From Pirellulales bacterium (GTDB taxonomy: Bacteria; Planctomycetota; Planctomycetia; Pirellulales; Lacipirellulaceae), in contig JADLBW010000007.1 in assembly GCA_020847515.1 (NCBI GenBank), forward strand, positions 1 through 38,270: DNA of 38,270 nt. The letters run 5' to 3'. Position numbers and translations under genes: made by a program. Positions 1-9,510 of this stretch are shown here, piece by piece; the stretch's first letter is position 1, and the number at the start of each line of letters is the position of its first letter. The notes beneath the pieces are model-generated. The model had not been told where the DNA came from, made no database searches, and saw only the letters and a program-made list of their open reading frames with translations.

Positions 1-74
1 AACCGATTCCCCACGGCCGATTGTCGGTGCGCTTGCGCCGGAGGCGATGCGGTTCGCCTCCCGCGGCTGCGCCA

Positions 75-135
75 CACTGACATTCGGCCGGGCGAGCCGA
101 TTGGGAAAGCAAGTCGATTCGGCCGAATGTCAGTG
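75..135. repeat. 16-bp perfect inverted repeat upstream of gyrA
   Basis: Positions 75-90 (CACTGACATTCGGCCG) are the exact reverse complement of 120-135, with a 29-base loop. A related half-copy, GGCCGATTGTCGGTG, lies near the very start of the window (about 16-30). The hairpin is not followed by a T-run. It could terminate an upstream gene outside the window or be a dispersed palindromic element. I cannot tell which. Confidence 0.7.
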
Positions 136-228
136 CTACCCACTTGACGTGTCGGAACCCTCCCGGCGGCTCGTTTGAGCCGCGGCTCTGGCGGGGCTGG
201 GCCCATGTCGCCGTGGGTCGTATTTTGC

Positions 229-234
229 TAGAAT
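229..234 (+). promoter_or_regulatory. possible -10 element of gyrA
   Basis: TAGAAT lies 70 bases before the gyrA start in an AT-richer patch. No convincing -35 box is seen at the expected distance, so this is only a candidate. Confidence 0.25.
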
Positions 235-289
235 TGCGGGTCTTCTGCGGCTTGCCGGCGGCTCGCCGGGCGGCCGCATTTGTCACCCT

Positions 290-296
290 GGAAGGA
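290..296 (+). promoter_or_regulatory. ribosome binding site that decides the gyrA start
   Basis: GGAAGGA lies 7 bases before GTG at 304. An in-frame TTG at 280 would give 8 more residues, but this Shine-Dalgarno would then lie inside the coding region. The GTG is therefore the preferred start. Confidence 0.65.
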
Positions 297-303
297 TGGT
301 AGC

Positions 304-3081
304 GTGTCGACCGATACACCTGGCGGAAACGGCCCTGAGAAGGAGAGCGGCTTCGACGAGAACGAGCAGGCGATTGCCGCGCGGCTGATCGATTTGCCGA
401 TCGAAGACGAGCTGAAGGACAGCTATCTGACGTACGCCATGAGCGTCATCGTCAGCCGCGCGCTGCCCGACGTGCGGGACGGGCTCAAGCCCTCGCAGCG
501 GCGGATTCTGGTCGCCATGAACGACCTCAACCTCACCCCGGGGGCGGCCCGCGTGAAGTGCGCCAAAATCTCCGGCGACACCAGCGGCAACTACCATCCC
601 CACGGCGAGTCGGTCATCTACCCGACGCTGGTGCGCATGGCCCAAGAGTGGAACATGCGCCACGTGCTCATCGACAAACAGGGCAATTTCGGCTCCATCG
701 CCGGCTTGCCGCCGGCGGCCATGCGGTACACCGAGGCCCGCATGTCGCCCTTTGCGGCCCTGATGCTCGAGGACCTCAAGCTCGACACCGTCGACTTCGT
801 CCCGACCTACGACGAGCGGCACATGGAGCCGACGGTCTTGCCGTCGAAGTTCCCCAACCTCCTGGTGAACGGCTCGGGCGGCATCGCCGTCGGCATGGCC
901 ACCAGCATTCCGCCCCACAACCTGGCCGAGACGTGCCAGGGCCTCATCGCGCTGATCGACAACCCGGCCATCACCATCGGCGAGCTGATGGAATTCATCC
1001 CCGGGCCCGACTTCCCCACCGGCGGCATCATCCAGGGACGCACCGGCGTGCGCCGCGGCTACATGACCGGCCGCAGCACCGTGGTCGTTCGCGCGCGCAC
1101 CACGATCGACGACAGCGCCAAAAAGGCCCGGATCATCATCCACGAGATCCCCTACCAGCAGGCCCGCGACGTGGTGATGAAGAAGATCGCCGACCTGGGC
1201 AACGAAGGGAAGATCCCCGGCATCGCCGACGTCCGCGACGAAAGCGATCTCAAGGAACCGGTCCGCATCATCGTCGAGCTGAAGCGCGACGCCGACCCCG
1301 ATGTCGTGCTCAATCAACTTTACAAGTTCTCGCCGCTGCAAGACACGTTCTCAGTCATCCTGCTCGCCCTGGTCGACGGCAAGCCGCGGAGTCTCACGCT
1401 CAAGGAGATGCTGGAGGAATTCCTGCGGCATCGCGTGACGGTCATCCGCCGGCGGACGCAGTTCCTGCTGGCCCGTGCGCGAAAGCGAAAGCACACCGTT
1501 CAGGGCCTCCTCTTGGCCCATGCGAACATAGACGAAGTGATCCGCGTGATCCGCTCATCGACGACGCAGCCCGAGGCCAAAGAGCGGCTCATGCAGATCA
1601 AGACCCCCGCGGCCATGCTGCGGCGGGCCCTGGGCGACGAAGGATTCGGGCAGTTCCAGGCGGAGCGGGGCGTGCTCGAAGAATACACCCTCACGCCCGT
1701 GCAGGCCGACGCCATCTTGCGGATGACGCTCGGGCAGTTGGTCAACCTCGAACAGGAAAAGCTCGCCGACGAACACGCCCAGCTCCTCGCCGAAATCGCC
1801 GAGCTCAGCGGCATTCTGGCCGACCAGGCCCGCATCTACGCCATCATTCGCGAGGATTGCGAGCTGTTGATTCGCCGCCATGGCGAGGCCCGCCGGACCG
1901 AAATCAGCGACGAAGAAGTGGGCGAAGTCGACCTCGAAGACCTCATCGAAGAGGAAACGATGGTCGTCTCGATCAGCCACCAGGGCTACATCAAGCGAAC
2001 CCCGGCCAGCACCTACCGCGCGCAGCGCCGCGGCGGCAAGGGAATCCGCGGCGCCCAGGCGGACGAAGACGATCCGGTCGAGCATCTGTTCGTCACCAGC
2101 ACCCACGATTACCTGCTGTTCTTCACGAACCTGGGGAAGGTCTACTGGCAGAAGGTGTACAACCTCCCCGCCCTGGCCCGCGACAGCAAGGGCCGCGCCG
2201 TGGTCAACCTGCTCAACCTGGCCGAGGGCGAGCGGATCGCCGACTGCAAGGCCGTCCGCGACTTCAACGCGCCCGACCATTACCTCCTGATGGCCACTCG
2301 CAAAGGCCTCGTCAAAAAGACCGAACTGAAGGCCTACAGCCGCCCGATGAAGACCGGCATCATCGCCATCAAGCTCAAGGAAGCCGACGAACTGGTCGAC
2401 GTCGCCGTCGTGAAGGCCGGCGACGAAGTTGTCCTCGCTACCGCCGGCGGCATGGCGATTCGGTTCAGCGAAGCCGACGCCCGTCCCATGGGCCGCAATT
2501 CCAGCGGCGTAAAGGGCGTCAGCCTCGGCAAGAGCGACGCCCTGGTCGGCATGGTCGTCGCCGACCCCGCCGCCACGCTGCTGACCGCCTGTCAGAACGG
2601 CTACGGCAAGCGGACCCCCTTCGGCCCCAACGCGGCCCCCGGCGAGGTCGAGCCGCTGGGCGACGAAGCCGCGAACGGCGGCGATGCCGAGAGTTCTTCG
2701 CCAGCCTCCAGCATCGAGCATCCCGCAGCCAGCATCCAGCCCCCAGCGTCCGACGACGAAGCCGAAGGCGAATCGGCAAGCGGCTTCCGCTATCGCACGC
2801 AAAACCGCGGCGGCAAGGGCCTCCGCGACATCAAAACCACCGATCGCAACGGCCCGGTCGTGAGCATCGCGCGAGTCGACGACGATGACGAGCTGATGAT
2901 GATGACCGCTCGCGGCAAGATCCAGCGCATCCGCGCCGCCGAGGTGAGCGTCATCGGCCGCAACACCCAAGGCGTGAGAATCATGTCGCTCGACGACGAG
3001 GACACCCTGGCCGCGGTGGTCTACGTGCCCAAGGACGAAAGCGGCGCCGACGAGCTGGAGACCCCGGTGAAGGCCGAGTAA
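304..3081 (+). CDS. gyrA: DNA gyrase subunit A
   Basis: Type IIA topoisomerase subunit that cuts and rejoins DNA and, with GyrB, introduces negative supercoils using ATP. The protein is 925 residues from the GTG. The N-terminal breakage-reunion domain starts at [20 protein letters not shown]. The catalytic tyrosine is Y142 (MRYTEARM). The GyrA box QRRGGKG, which marks a true gyrase rather than topoisomerase IV, is at about 574-580 in the first blade of the C-terminal beta-pinwheel. A second QNRGGKG lies in the last blade. The quinolone-region stretch reads [11 protein letters not shown], so Ser83 (E. coli numbering) is kept while the Asp87 position is proline. Between [10 protein letters not shown] and [10 protein letters not shown] there is a low-complexity acidic/Ser-Pro insert at about residues 786-826, encoded partly by short DNA repeats. 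gyrB is not adjacent on the downstream side. Confidence 0.97.
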   Translation: MSTDTPGGNGPEKESGFDENEQAIAARLIDLPIEDELKDSYLTYAMSVIVSRALPDVRDGLKPSQRRILVAMNDLNLTPGAARVKCAKISGDTSGNYHPHGESVIYPTLVRMAQEWNMRHVLIDKQGNFGSIAGLPPAAMRYTEARMSPFAALMLEDLKLDTVDFVPTYDERHMEPTVLPSKFPNLLVNGSGGIAVGMATSIPPHNLAETCQGLIALIDNPAITIGELMEFIPGPDFPTGGIIQGRTGVRRGYMTGRSTVVVRARTTIDDSAKKARIIIHEIPYQQARDVVMKKIADLGNEGKIPGIADVRDESDLKEPVRIIVELKRDADPDVVLNQLYKFSPLQDTFSVILLALVDGKPRSLTLKEMLEEFLRHRVTVIRRRTQFLLARARKRKHTVQGLLLAHANIDEVIRVIRSSTTQPEAKERLMQIKTPAAMLRRALGDEGFGQFQAERGVLEEYTLTPVQADAILRMTLGQLVNLEQEKLADEHAQLLAEIAELSGILADQARIYAIIREDCELLIRRHGEARRTEISDEEVGEVDLEDLIEEETMVVSISHQGYIKRTPASTYRAQRRGGKGIRGAQADEDDPVEHLFVTSTHDYLLFFTNLGKVYWQKVYNLPALARDSKGRAVVNLLNLAEGERIADCKAVRDFNAPDHYLLMATRKGLVKKTELKAYSRPMKTGIIAIKLKEADELVDVAVVKAGDEVVLATAGGMAIRFSEADARPMGRNSSGVKGVSLGKSDALVGMVVADPAATLLTACQNGYGKRTPFGPNAAPGEVEPLGDEAANGGDAESSSPASSIEHPAASIQPPASDDEAEGESASGFRYRTQNRGGKGLRDIKTTDRNGPVVSIARVDDDDELMMMTARGKIQRIRAAEVSVIGRNTQGVRIMSLDDEDTLAAVVYVPKDESGADELETPVKAE
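2701..2748 (+). repeat. short direct repeats translated inside gyrA
   Basis: Imperfect reiterations of CCAGCATC(G/C)AGC and CCAGCC/CCAGCG, read in frame as [12 protein letters not shown]. Repeats that translate to similar Ser-Ile-Gln/Glu-His-Pro peptides are, from memory, frequent in planctomycete genomes. The insert falls in a loop of the last CTD blade. Confidence 0.55.
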
Positions 3082-3149
3082 CTCGCGTCCCCGGGCGTCG
3101 TACTCGGCTCAACGCGCTCGTGGTTTGTCACCGCTTGATTTAAGGGATT

Positions 3150-3210
3150 AGCCGGAGGGCGCTAGCACCCCGTTGTTGCAGCCCCAACCGGGTGCTAGCG
3201 CCCTCCGGCT
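3150..3210. terminator. hairpin between convergent gyrA and metalloprotease genes
   Basis: Positions 3150-3170 (AGCCGGAGGGCGCTAGCACC plus C) are an exact 21-bp reverse complement of 3190-3210, with a 19-base loop. It lies between two converging genes, ending 5 bases from the protease stop, so it may serve as a bidirectional terminator. There is no clear U-tract. A degenerate half-copy of the left arm at about 9449-9478 suggests that it also belongs to a dispersed repeat family. Confidence 0.6.
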
Positions 3211-3215
3211 GATCT

Positions 3216-4247
3216 TTAAGCGGGTTGGCCGCTCATCCGCCGGCAAGACGCGACCGCCCACGCCGCCAACGCCGCCAGCGCGAGGCTCGCCGGCTCCGGC
3301 GACGCTTCACGCCACAGCGCCAGATCGGCGCCGTCTACCGTGCGATCGCGATTGGCGTCCCCCAGGGCAATGCTGTCGATCTCCAGCCCCGTCGCGCCCC
3401 AGTTGGCCAGCAGAATATCGCGGTCGGCCATATTCACCCGACCGTCGCCGTTGAAGTCCTCGAACGCCGCCGCCACGTAGCCCAGGTCCCGCATCGACTC
3501 GACCGTCAATCGGCTGAGAAACGGCTCCCCATAGTCGGGATCGATCGCCCCGGTCATCAGCTCCAATCCTCGATCGCGGCCGTAGGCGTCCGTCACGCCG
3601 ACGCGCGGATCGAGCGAATAGGGATCCAACGGATTGCCTTCCTGGACGCTGCTGCGCATCAGTTGATCCCAGTGCGAGTGCGGCGTCCCTGGATTGCCGG
3701 CATTTTCCACCGGCGCCCACGTCGCCGCCGCGTCAAACTCCGCCTGATAGCAGGCCACGCCGTACTGGCCCGTGTACCGGAATTCGTTCGCGTTGTAGAT
3801 GCCGTTGTCGTCCCACAACGTGCCGATGCCCAGGACGTGCCCGGTTTCGTGGGCCAATAGCTCATCGATATAGTTGCGCCCGTTAGCGCCGGGCCCTTGC
3901 CAGTTGGAAAAGTTGAGAATCTCGTTGACGTTGATGCTGATGAACCCGCTGGTAGTCAGCCAATAGCCCCCCTGTGAAACCTGGCCCGTAAAGTTAGCCG
4001 CCGCCAGACCGCTGGTGATCGGGTAAATCACGATCGGAACCGACGGAAGGCTGATGCCGCTCTGGTAGTCGACCAGCACCGTCTCCCACATCCGTTCAGC
4101 GTGCGCAAGCGCATCCTGCAGAATCTGGACTTGCTCCGCGCTGAACATCCCGCTGGAGTCGCTGATCGAGTACTGTAGATCGAACGCGGAGGCCCGCGCG
4201 GGCGCAATCACCAGCACGGCAGACAGCAGCGCTAACGTACGGCTCAT
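3216..4247 (-). CDS. secreted leishmanolysin-like zinc metalloprotease with dockerin and PEP-CTERM
   Basis: A 343-residue exported protein with a signal peptide at about 1-21. The zinc site is HETGH (133-137), followed by VLGIGTLW. The metzincin third histidine is absent just after the motif. Instead SHWDQ (His192) followed by ELMTG (Met231, the Met-turn) matches the leishmanolysin (M8) layout, in which the third ligand comes after a long insertion. Residues 262-312 contain two calcium-binding, dockerin-like repeats (DFNGDGRVNMADRDILLANW and GDANRDRTVDGADLALW). The tail SPEPASLALAALAAW... then CRR is a PEP-CTERM sorting signal. The protein is probably exported, anchored or processed by an exosortase, and degrades extracellular protein. 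It converges with gyrA. Confidence 0.88.
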   Translation of the reverse strand: MSRTLALLSAVLVIAPARASAFDLQYSISDSSGMFSAEQVQILQDALAHAERMWETVLVDYQSGISLPSVPIVIYPITSGLAAANFTGQVSQGGYWLTTSGFISINVNEILNFSNWQGPGANGRNYIDELLAHETGHVLGIGTLWDDNGIYNANEFRYTGQYGVACYQAEFDAAATWAPVENAGNPGTPHSHWDQLMRSSVQEGNPLDPYSLDPRVGVTDAYGRDRGLELMTGAIDPDYGEPFLSRLTVESMRDLGYVAAAFEDFNGDGRVNMADRDILLANWGATGLEIDSIALGDANRDRTVDGADLALWREASPEPASLALAALAAWAVASCRRMSGQPA

Positions 4248-4517
4248 GAGACTCAGTCCGGAAACTCAAAGGTGCGGCGCAGTTGCGCCCAGTATGATTA
4301 GCCCCCTCCCATCAATCTACGAATTGCCGCCGAAAAAGCCATCGCCCACGTCCCCTTTTAATACGCCACCACGCGTCCCCGCTCCGCGGCGGCCGCTCCC
4401 AGCCCGCCCCCCATTTGTCCAGGCGCCCCGATAACCCCTAAGATTGTTTCCACGCTCGCAAGCCATCGGCGCGGCCGGTCCTCGGAGGTCGCTTCGCTTG
4501 CCCCCTACGCCCGCCTG

Positions 4518-6725
4518 ATGTCCGCCCAACTCACCCCGCCCGCCGTCGAATCGCAGCTCCTCTCGGCCATGCGCCGCTATTGGGGCTACGACGCCTTTCG
4601 CCCGCTCCAGGACCGCGCCATGGCGGCCGCCATGGCCGGGCGCGATTCGGTCGTCGTCCTGCCGACCGGCGGCGGCAAGAGCCTCTGCTTTCAGGCGCCT
4701 GCGGTTTGCCGCGACGGGCTCGCCCTGGTCGTCTCCCCGCTGATCTCGCTGATGAAAGACCAGGTCGACGCTTTGCGGGCCTGCGGCGTGCCGGCGGCGG
4801 CTATCAATAGCACGCTCACCCCCGGCGAGCGCCGCGTCGTCGCCGAGCAAGTCCGCCGCGGCGAGCTGAAGCTCGTTTACGTCGCCCCCGAACGGCTGCT
4901 GGCCCAGCGCACCCTCGAGTTCTTCAAGCACGCCAACCTGTCGCTCATCGCCATCGACGAGGCCCATTGCATCAGCCAGTGGGGACACGACTTCCGCCCC
5001 GAGTATCGCGGCCTGCGGGTCCTTAAGCAGGCCTTTCCCAACGTCGGCGTACACGCCTACACGGCCACCGCCTCGAAGGTCGTCCAAAGCGACATCGCCG
5101 AGCAGCTAGGCTTAAACGACCCGCAACTGCTCGTCGGTTCGTTCGATCGGCCCAACCTCGTCTTTCGCATCCGCCGCGCGTCCAATCGATTCCATGAAGC
5201 CGTTCGCCTTATCGATCAACGCCGCGGCGAGGCAGGCATCGTTTACTGCATCAGCCGCAGGGAAGTCGACCGCACCGCCGAGGCCCTCGCCGCGCTCGGC
5301 TACCGCGCCGTGCCCTACCACGCCGGCCTCTCCGACGACGAGCGCCATCGCCATCAGGACGCCTTCTTGGAAGAACGGGCCGACGTCGTCGTCGCCACCG
5401 TCGCCTTCGGCATGGGCATCGACAAATCGAACGTCCGCTACGTCATCCACCTGGGCATGCCCAAGTCGCTGGAGCACTACGTCCAGGAAAGCGGCCGCGC
5501 CGGGCGCGACGGCCTGGAGGCCGACTGCCTGCTCCTCTACAGCGGCCGCGACGCCATGGTCTGGAAGACCCTCATCGCCAAAGGAGAGAACGCCGCCCAA
5601 GCCGGCGCCCTCCAATCGCTGGCCGCCATGGAGCGCTTCTGCGGCAGCGTCGCCTGCCGCCACCGGGCCATCGTCAGCTACTTCGGCCAAGAGCTCGACG
5701 CAGCGAACTGCGGCGCCTGCGACGTCTGCCTCGGCGAGCTCGATCTGGTCGACGAGCCGCTGGTACTGGCCCAGAAGATCCTCTCCTGCGTCGTCCGGCT
5801 CGAGCAGCGGTTCGGCGCCGACTACACCGCCAAGGTCCTGGCCGGCTCGACCGAGGCCCGCATCCTGGAACTGGGCCACGATCGGCTCAGCACCTACGGC
5901 CTGCTCGGCGCCGAGAGCGCCTCCGCGATCCGCGAGTGGATCGAGCAACTCGCCTCGCAGGGCTACCTGGCCAAGAACGGCGAGTTCAACACGCTGTCGG
6001 TCAGCGAGGCGGGCCGATCGGTGCTTCGCGGCGAAGGCTCGCCGCAATTGCTCAAGCCCGCCGCCGCCAAGTCTCGCCAGCGCCGCGCACCGGGCATCGG
6101 CGAGGACGATTCCTGGGAGGGGGTCGACCGCGGCCTGTTCGACGTACTGCGCTCGCTGCGAACCCGCCTGGCTGGCGAGCGCGGCGTGCCGCCGTACGTT
6201 ATCTTCGGCGACGCCGCGCTGCGCGACATGGCCCGCCGCCGCCCCAGCACGCAACCGGCCTTCCTCAACGTCCGCGGCGTCGGCGAGCATAAGCGCGATC
6301 AGTACGGCCAGCAGTTCGTCGACGCGATTCTCGCCTACTGCGCCCAGCACGGCCTCAGCGTCGACGTCCGCCCGGCCAACTCGTCCGAGTTCCGACACGC
6401 GCCCGACGAAGCCCTCAAGCGCACCCGCGGCCCAGCCGCCGCCGCGGCCGCCTGGGACTACTTCCGCAGCGGCGTCGGCGTCGATGAAGTCGTGCAGCGA
6501 ACAAGCCGCGCCCGTTCGACCGTCGTCGGTTACCTTACCCAGTTGATCGCCCAAGAGCAGCTCGCCGATCCCTCCCCCTGGATCCCCCCGGCGACCGCCC
6601 GCCGCATAGAAGAAGCCGTCGAAGCCGTCGGCACGGCCACCCTCAAGCCGATCTTCGAATACCTCGAGGGCGAAGTGCCCTATGAACAAATCCGCATCGT
6701 CGTCGCCTGCCTGGCCAACCGCTGA
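4518..6725 (+). CDS. recQ: ATP-dependent DNA helicase RecQ
   Basis: A 3'-5' superfamily 2 DNA helicase of recombination and fork repair, 735 residues. Walker A is LPTGGGKS (about 48-55), the DEAH box is at 147-150 within [18 protein letters not shown], and motif VI is [10 protein letters not shown] (about 323-332). The RecQ zinc module has Cys380, 398, 401 and 404. A winged-helix RQC region follows. An HRDC domain lies at about 535-612 ([19 protein letters not shown]). The end (about 640-730) is a further helix-turn-helix module as in long RecQ proteins. ATG 4518 is used. It is divergent from the metalloprotease and converges with the cation transporter gene. No other repair gene is adjacent. 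Confidence 0.95.
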   Translation: MSAQLTPPAVESQLLSAMRRYWGYDAFRPLQDRAMAAAMAGRDSVVVLPTGGGKSLCFQAPAVCRDGLALVVSPLISLMKDQVDALRACGVPAAAINSTLTPGERRVVAEQVRRGELKLVYVAPERLLAQRTLEFFKHANLSLIAIDEAHCISQWGHDFRPEYRGLRVLKQAFPNVGVHAYTATASKVVQSDIAEQLGLNDPQLLVGSFDRPNLVFRIRRASNRFHEAVRLIDQRRGEAGIVYCISRREVDRTAEALAALGYRAVPYHAGLSDDERHRHQDAFLEERADVVVATVAFGMGIDKSNVRYVIHLGMPKSLEHYVQESGRAGRDGLEADCLLLYSGRDAMVWKTLIAKGENAAQAGALQSLAAMERFCGSVACRHRAIVSYFGQELDAANCGACDVCLGELDLVDEPLVLAQKILSCVVRLEQRFGADYTAKVLAGSTEARILELGHDRLSTYGLLGAESASAIREWIEQLASQGYLAKNGEFNTLSVSEAGRSVLRGEGSPQLLKPAAAKSRQRRAPGIGEDDSWEGVDRGLFDVLRSLRTRLAGERGVPPYVIFGDAALRDMARRRPSTQPAFLNVRGVGEHKRDQYGQQFVDAILAYCAQHGLSVDVRPANSSEFRHAPDEALKRTRGPAAAAAAWDYFRSGVGVDEVVQRTSRARSTVVGYLTQLIAQEQLADPSPWIPPATARRIEEAVEAVGTATLKPIFEYLEGEVPYEQIRIVVACLANR

Positions 6726-6776
6726 TGCGCATTCCTACTTTTGCCGACGCCGCCGGGCCGCCCCGCGGCGCACCCT

Positions 6777-7715
6777 TCACGGCGCCTTCCCCCCCAACGG
6801 CCCGCCCGCCGGCTCGATGTGCACCAGCGCATCGAGCACCCCCAGCCGCGCCGCCAGCAGCGCGTCCTTCACCTCGTGCGCGATGCGGTGTCCTTCCCGC
6901 ACCGGCATCTCGCCGTCCACTTCCACGTGAATATCGACCAGCCATCCCAGGCCGCTCTTGCGAGCGCGGCAATCGTCGATGCCCGTCACCCCCTCGACCG
7001 CGCCGGCCGTCGCTCGAATCTTCTCCAGCGTCTCCGCGCTCGGCGCGGCGTCGAGAATGTCCCCCAGCGCGCTGCCGAGCAGCAGCGCCCCGTTGAAGGC
7101 GATCATGCCGCACGCCGCCAGCGCCGCCCAGTCGTCGGCCGATTCATAGCCGGGGCCGCCGACTAGCGCGATCGAAATCCCCACGAACGCCGCCAGCGAC
7201 GTCAGCGCGTCGCTGCGATGATGCCAGGCGTCGCTCACCACCGCCCGGCTTTCGATGTCGCGCCCGGTCCGCACCAGCCAGCGGTACAGCAGCTCCTTCG
7301 CCCCCACTACCGCCACCAGCACCGCCAGCGTGAACGGCGCCGGCGCCTCGTGGGGATGCCGAATCTCGTGCACGCTCTCCACGCCCAGCACCGCCGCGAT
7401 CACAATCAGCATCGCGGCGATTGCCAGCCCGGCAAGCGGCTCGACCTTTCCGTACCCGTACGGAAAGCGCTTGTTCGGGTCGGTCATCGAAATCTTCAAA
7501 CTGCCCCACACCGCCAGCGAACTGCCGATATCCAACAGCGACTCGACCCCGTCGGCCACCAGCGCATAGCTGTGGCCCGCCACGCCGGCGACGACTTTCA
7601 CGGCGCCCAACACGCCGCTCACCACCAGCGCCACGATGGCCGCCCGCAACCCCCGCGCGGCTTGCCTCAGCGCGTGACTGCGGGCCTCCTCGGCAGTGGT
7701 GGGCGGCGACGGCAT
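6777..7715 (-). CDS. cation diffusion facilitator family transporter
   Basis: An inner-membrane divalent metal/proton antiporter of the CDF family, 312 residues, with six predicted membrane helices in the first 215 residues and a soluble ferredoxin-like C-terminal domain (LVDIHVEVDGEMPVREGHRIAHEV). The site A segment in TM2 reads ADGVESLLDIGSS and the one in TM5 reads DAWHHRSDAL. Aligned to E. coli YiiP, the ligands would be Glu58, Asp62, His165 and Asp169. The glutamate replaces the Asp45 position, which in this family helps determine metal choice. The substrate (Zn, Fe, Mn or Co) cannot be fixed from sequence. The gene stands alone, converging with recQ. Confidence 0.92.
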   Translation of the reverse strand: MPSPPTTAEEARSHALRQAARGLRAAIVALVVSGVLGAVKVVAGVAGHSYALVADGVESLLDIGSSLAVWGSLKISMTDPNKRFPYGYGKVEPLAGLAIAAMLIVIAAVLGVESVHEIRHPHEAPAPFTLAVLVAVVGAKELLYRWLVRTGRDIESRAVVSDAWHHRSDALTSLAAFVGISIALVGGPGYESADDWAALAACGMIAFNGALLLGSALGDILDAAPSAETLEKIRATAGAVEGVTGIDDCRARKSGLGWLVDIHVEVDGEMPVREGHRIAHEVKDALLAARLGVLDALVHIEPAGGPLGGKAP

Positions 7716-7972
7716 CCGGCTCCGAGGGCAGGGGAGGAACGGGCGGCCGAGCTCTACAGCCGCCGTAAGCGCTCTAGCCTATTCGCACGTCGCACTGCGC
7801 ACCATGCCGCTAGCCAGTCCACTGAACGGCGGTTCCAAGAAATCTTCCCGCCCGGTCGCGTCAACCCTTTCCCGGCGCCGCTGCACAATAAACCTGTCCC
7901 GTCGGCGAATTTAACTTTACGATTGAGCCGGTTCTGCCCCGTCGCGACAGCAAGCGAAATACGCGCCCCTTC

Positions 7973-8701
7973 ATGCCCTCCGAACTCGCCATCCCGATCA
8001 TCATCGCCATTGCCCTGCTGGCGATCCTCCTCGGTTATTTCGGCTACCGCGCCCAGCAGCAGCGCCTGGCCGAACTGCAGCAACTGGCGAGCCGCCGCGG
8101 CTGGCAGTGGGATCCGGCCAGCGACTACTCGCACGACGAGCGGTTCGGCCACTTCTCCGTGTTCAACTGCGGCTCGTCGCGCTACGCCTATAACACCCTG
8201 CGCGGCTCCCTCGACGTCGACGGCCAGGCCTGGCCTGTGCAAGCCGGCGATTACCACTATCAGACGACGTCGCACGACGGCAAACAGACCACCACCCACA
8301 CCCACCGGCTCAGCTACGTGCTCGTCCGTCTCCCCTATCTGTCGACGCCCGAGCTGTTCTTCCGCAAAGAGAATTTTTTCGATCGGATCGCCGAGTTCAT
8401 TGGATTTGACGACATCGACTTCGAATCCGCCGAATTCAGCCGCCGGTTCATCGTCAAGAGCCGCGACAAGCGCTTCGCCTACGACGTGATTCACCCCCGC
8501 ATGATGGAGTTCCTGCTCGCCGGCCAGCCGCCCGCCTTCGAGCTGGCCCGCGGCTACGCCTGCCTGACGCGGGGCGAGCGCTGCTGGAAGCCCGAAGAGT
8601 TTCAGAGTACCCTCGACTGGGCGGTCGAATTCTTCAACCTCTGGCCTCGCCATTTAATCGCACAACTCGAGAATCCGCCGTCGCTCGAAGGCACTCGCTA
8701 A
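7973..8701 (+). CDS. membrane-anchored protein of unknown function upstream of lemA
   Basis: A 242-residue protein that I do not recognise with certainty. One strongly hydrophobic helix spans about residues 5-24 (ELAIPIIIAIALLAILLGYF). A short charged linker with QQQRLAELQQLASRRGW follows, then a globular cytoplasmic or periplasmic domain rich in aromatic residues (HFSVFNCGSSRYAYNTLRG, SYVLVRLPYLSTPELFFRKE). The layout (TM anchor, then an aromatic-rich beta domain) and the position just before lemA on the same strand recall the DUF3137-type partners often found beside LemA. That link is inference only. The gap to lemA is 159 bases and holds a palindromic repeat, so cotranscription is possible but unproven. 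Confidence 0.75.
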   Translation: MPSELAIPIIIAIALLAILLGYFGYRAQQQRLAELQQLASRRGWQWDPASDYSHDERFGHFSVFNCGSSRYAYNTLRGSLDVDGQAWPVQAGDYHYQTTSHDGKQTTTHTHRLSYVLVRLPYLSTPELFFRKENFFDRIAEFIGFDDIDFESAEFSRRFIVKSRDKRFAYDVIHPRMMEFLLAGQPPAFELARGYACLTRGERCWKPEEFQSTLDWAVEFFNLWPRHLIAQLENPPSLEGTR

Positions 8702-8737
8702 CGGCGCTTACGACGGCTTTAATGTAGTCATCTCAAT

Positions 8738-8787
8738 GTAGTCCTCTCGCTCCGCGAGATGAACTTCCCCTCGCACAGCGAGCGCAC
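8738..8787 (+). repeat. palindromic repeat family F, copy 1
   Basis: The segment GTAGTCCTCTCGCTCCGCGA... and then CTCGCACAGCGAGCG is an imperfect palindrome around CGCTCCGCGAG. A related copy lies at about 34133-34185. The AATGTAGTC at its left end is also directly repeated just upstream, from about 8721. Confidence 0.6.
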
Positions 8788-8860
8788 CAGGTTTTAACGC
8801 CAGCCGCGCCCGCTACCCCGTCCAGGCCGCTCATTAAACCGCCCGCCGGCGCCCTCCGCC

Positions 8861-9427
8861 ATGGAACCCGCCCTGCTCATCGTCGCCGGAGTGGCGCTCT
8901 TGCCCCTCGTGTGGTTCGCCGCCACGTTCAATCGCCTGGTCAAGACGCGTCAGCACATTCGCGAGAGCTGGTCCAACGTCGACGTCGAACTCAAGCGCCG
9001 CTACGACCTCATCCCCAACCTCGTCGAAGTCGTCAAAGGCTACGCCGCCCACGAGCGCAGCACGCTGGAAGAAGTCATTCGCCTCCGCGATCGGGCCGCC
9101 GCCAATAGCGGCCCCGCGGCCGACCAGGCCGTCGACGAAACGGCGCTGGCCGTCGGCATGCGACAGTTGTTCGCCCTCGCCGAGAACTACCCGACCCTCC
9201 GCGCCGACGCCCATTTCCTGGCCTTGCAGCAGGAACTGGCCCTGACCGAGGACCGCCTGGCCGCCGCCCGCCGCTTCTTCAACGGCAATGTTCGCGATCT
9301 GAACCAGCTCTGCGAGACGTTCCCCACCAACATGGTCGCCGCCGTCCTCGGCTTCGAGCGCAGCACCTACTTCGAACTCGCCAGCGACGCCGAGCGCGTC
9401 GTCCCCCGCGCCGCCGTAACCGTCTAG
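8861..9427 (+). CDS. lemA: LemA family protein
   Basis: A 188-residue member of the LemA family, a bacterial membrane protein with an N-terminal transmembrane helix (about 3-21) and a helical-bundle domain exposed on the other face. The family hallmark is clear: NRLVKTRQHIRESWSNVDVE, then LKRRYDLIPNLVEVVKGYAAHE (about 27-66). The length matches the usual 180-200 residues. Its biochemical role is unsettled; it commonly neighbours membrane proteases or DUF3137-type proteins. Here it follows the unknown membrane-anchored protein. The end is followed by a repeat-rich 419-base gap, so it is probably the last gene of its unit. Confidence 0.93.
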   Translation: MEPALLIVAGVALLPLVWFAATFNRLVKTRQHIRESWSNVDVELKRRYDLIPNLVEVVKGYAAHERSTLEEVIRLRDRAAANSGPAADQAVDETALAVGMRQLFALAENYPTLRADAHFLALQQELALTEDRLAAARRFFNGNVRDLNQLCETFPTNMVAAVLGFERSTYFELASDAERVVPRAAVTV

Positions 9428-9448
9428 CGCTTTGCCAACGCATAATCT

Positions 9449-9478
9449 TGGGATTATCCGCGGCGCGCTAGCGTCTCC
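9449..9478 (+). repeat. degenerate half-copy of the gyrA-downstream hairpin arm
   Basis: GGGATTATCCGCGGCGCGCT and the following bases resemble GGGATTAGCCGGAGGGCGCT at 3144-3163, including the GCGCTAGC core. It has no matching second arm here. Confidence 0.45.
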
Positions 9479-9510
9479 CTTCGCGCTTTGAAGACCCCGG
9501 GCCAATTAGC

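Noticed and set aside
283-1341. Long minus-strand open frame opposite gyrA
   Set aside because: Its protein is rich in His, Asp, Val and Gly as expected from the antisense of a GC-rich gene, and the gyrA frame on the other strand is unquestionable.
558-2888. 776-codon plus-strand frame inside gyrA
   Set aside because: It is an Arg/Pro/His-rich out-of-frame shadow with no motif.
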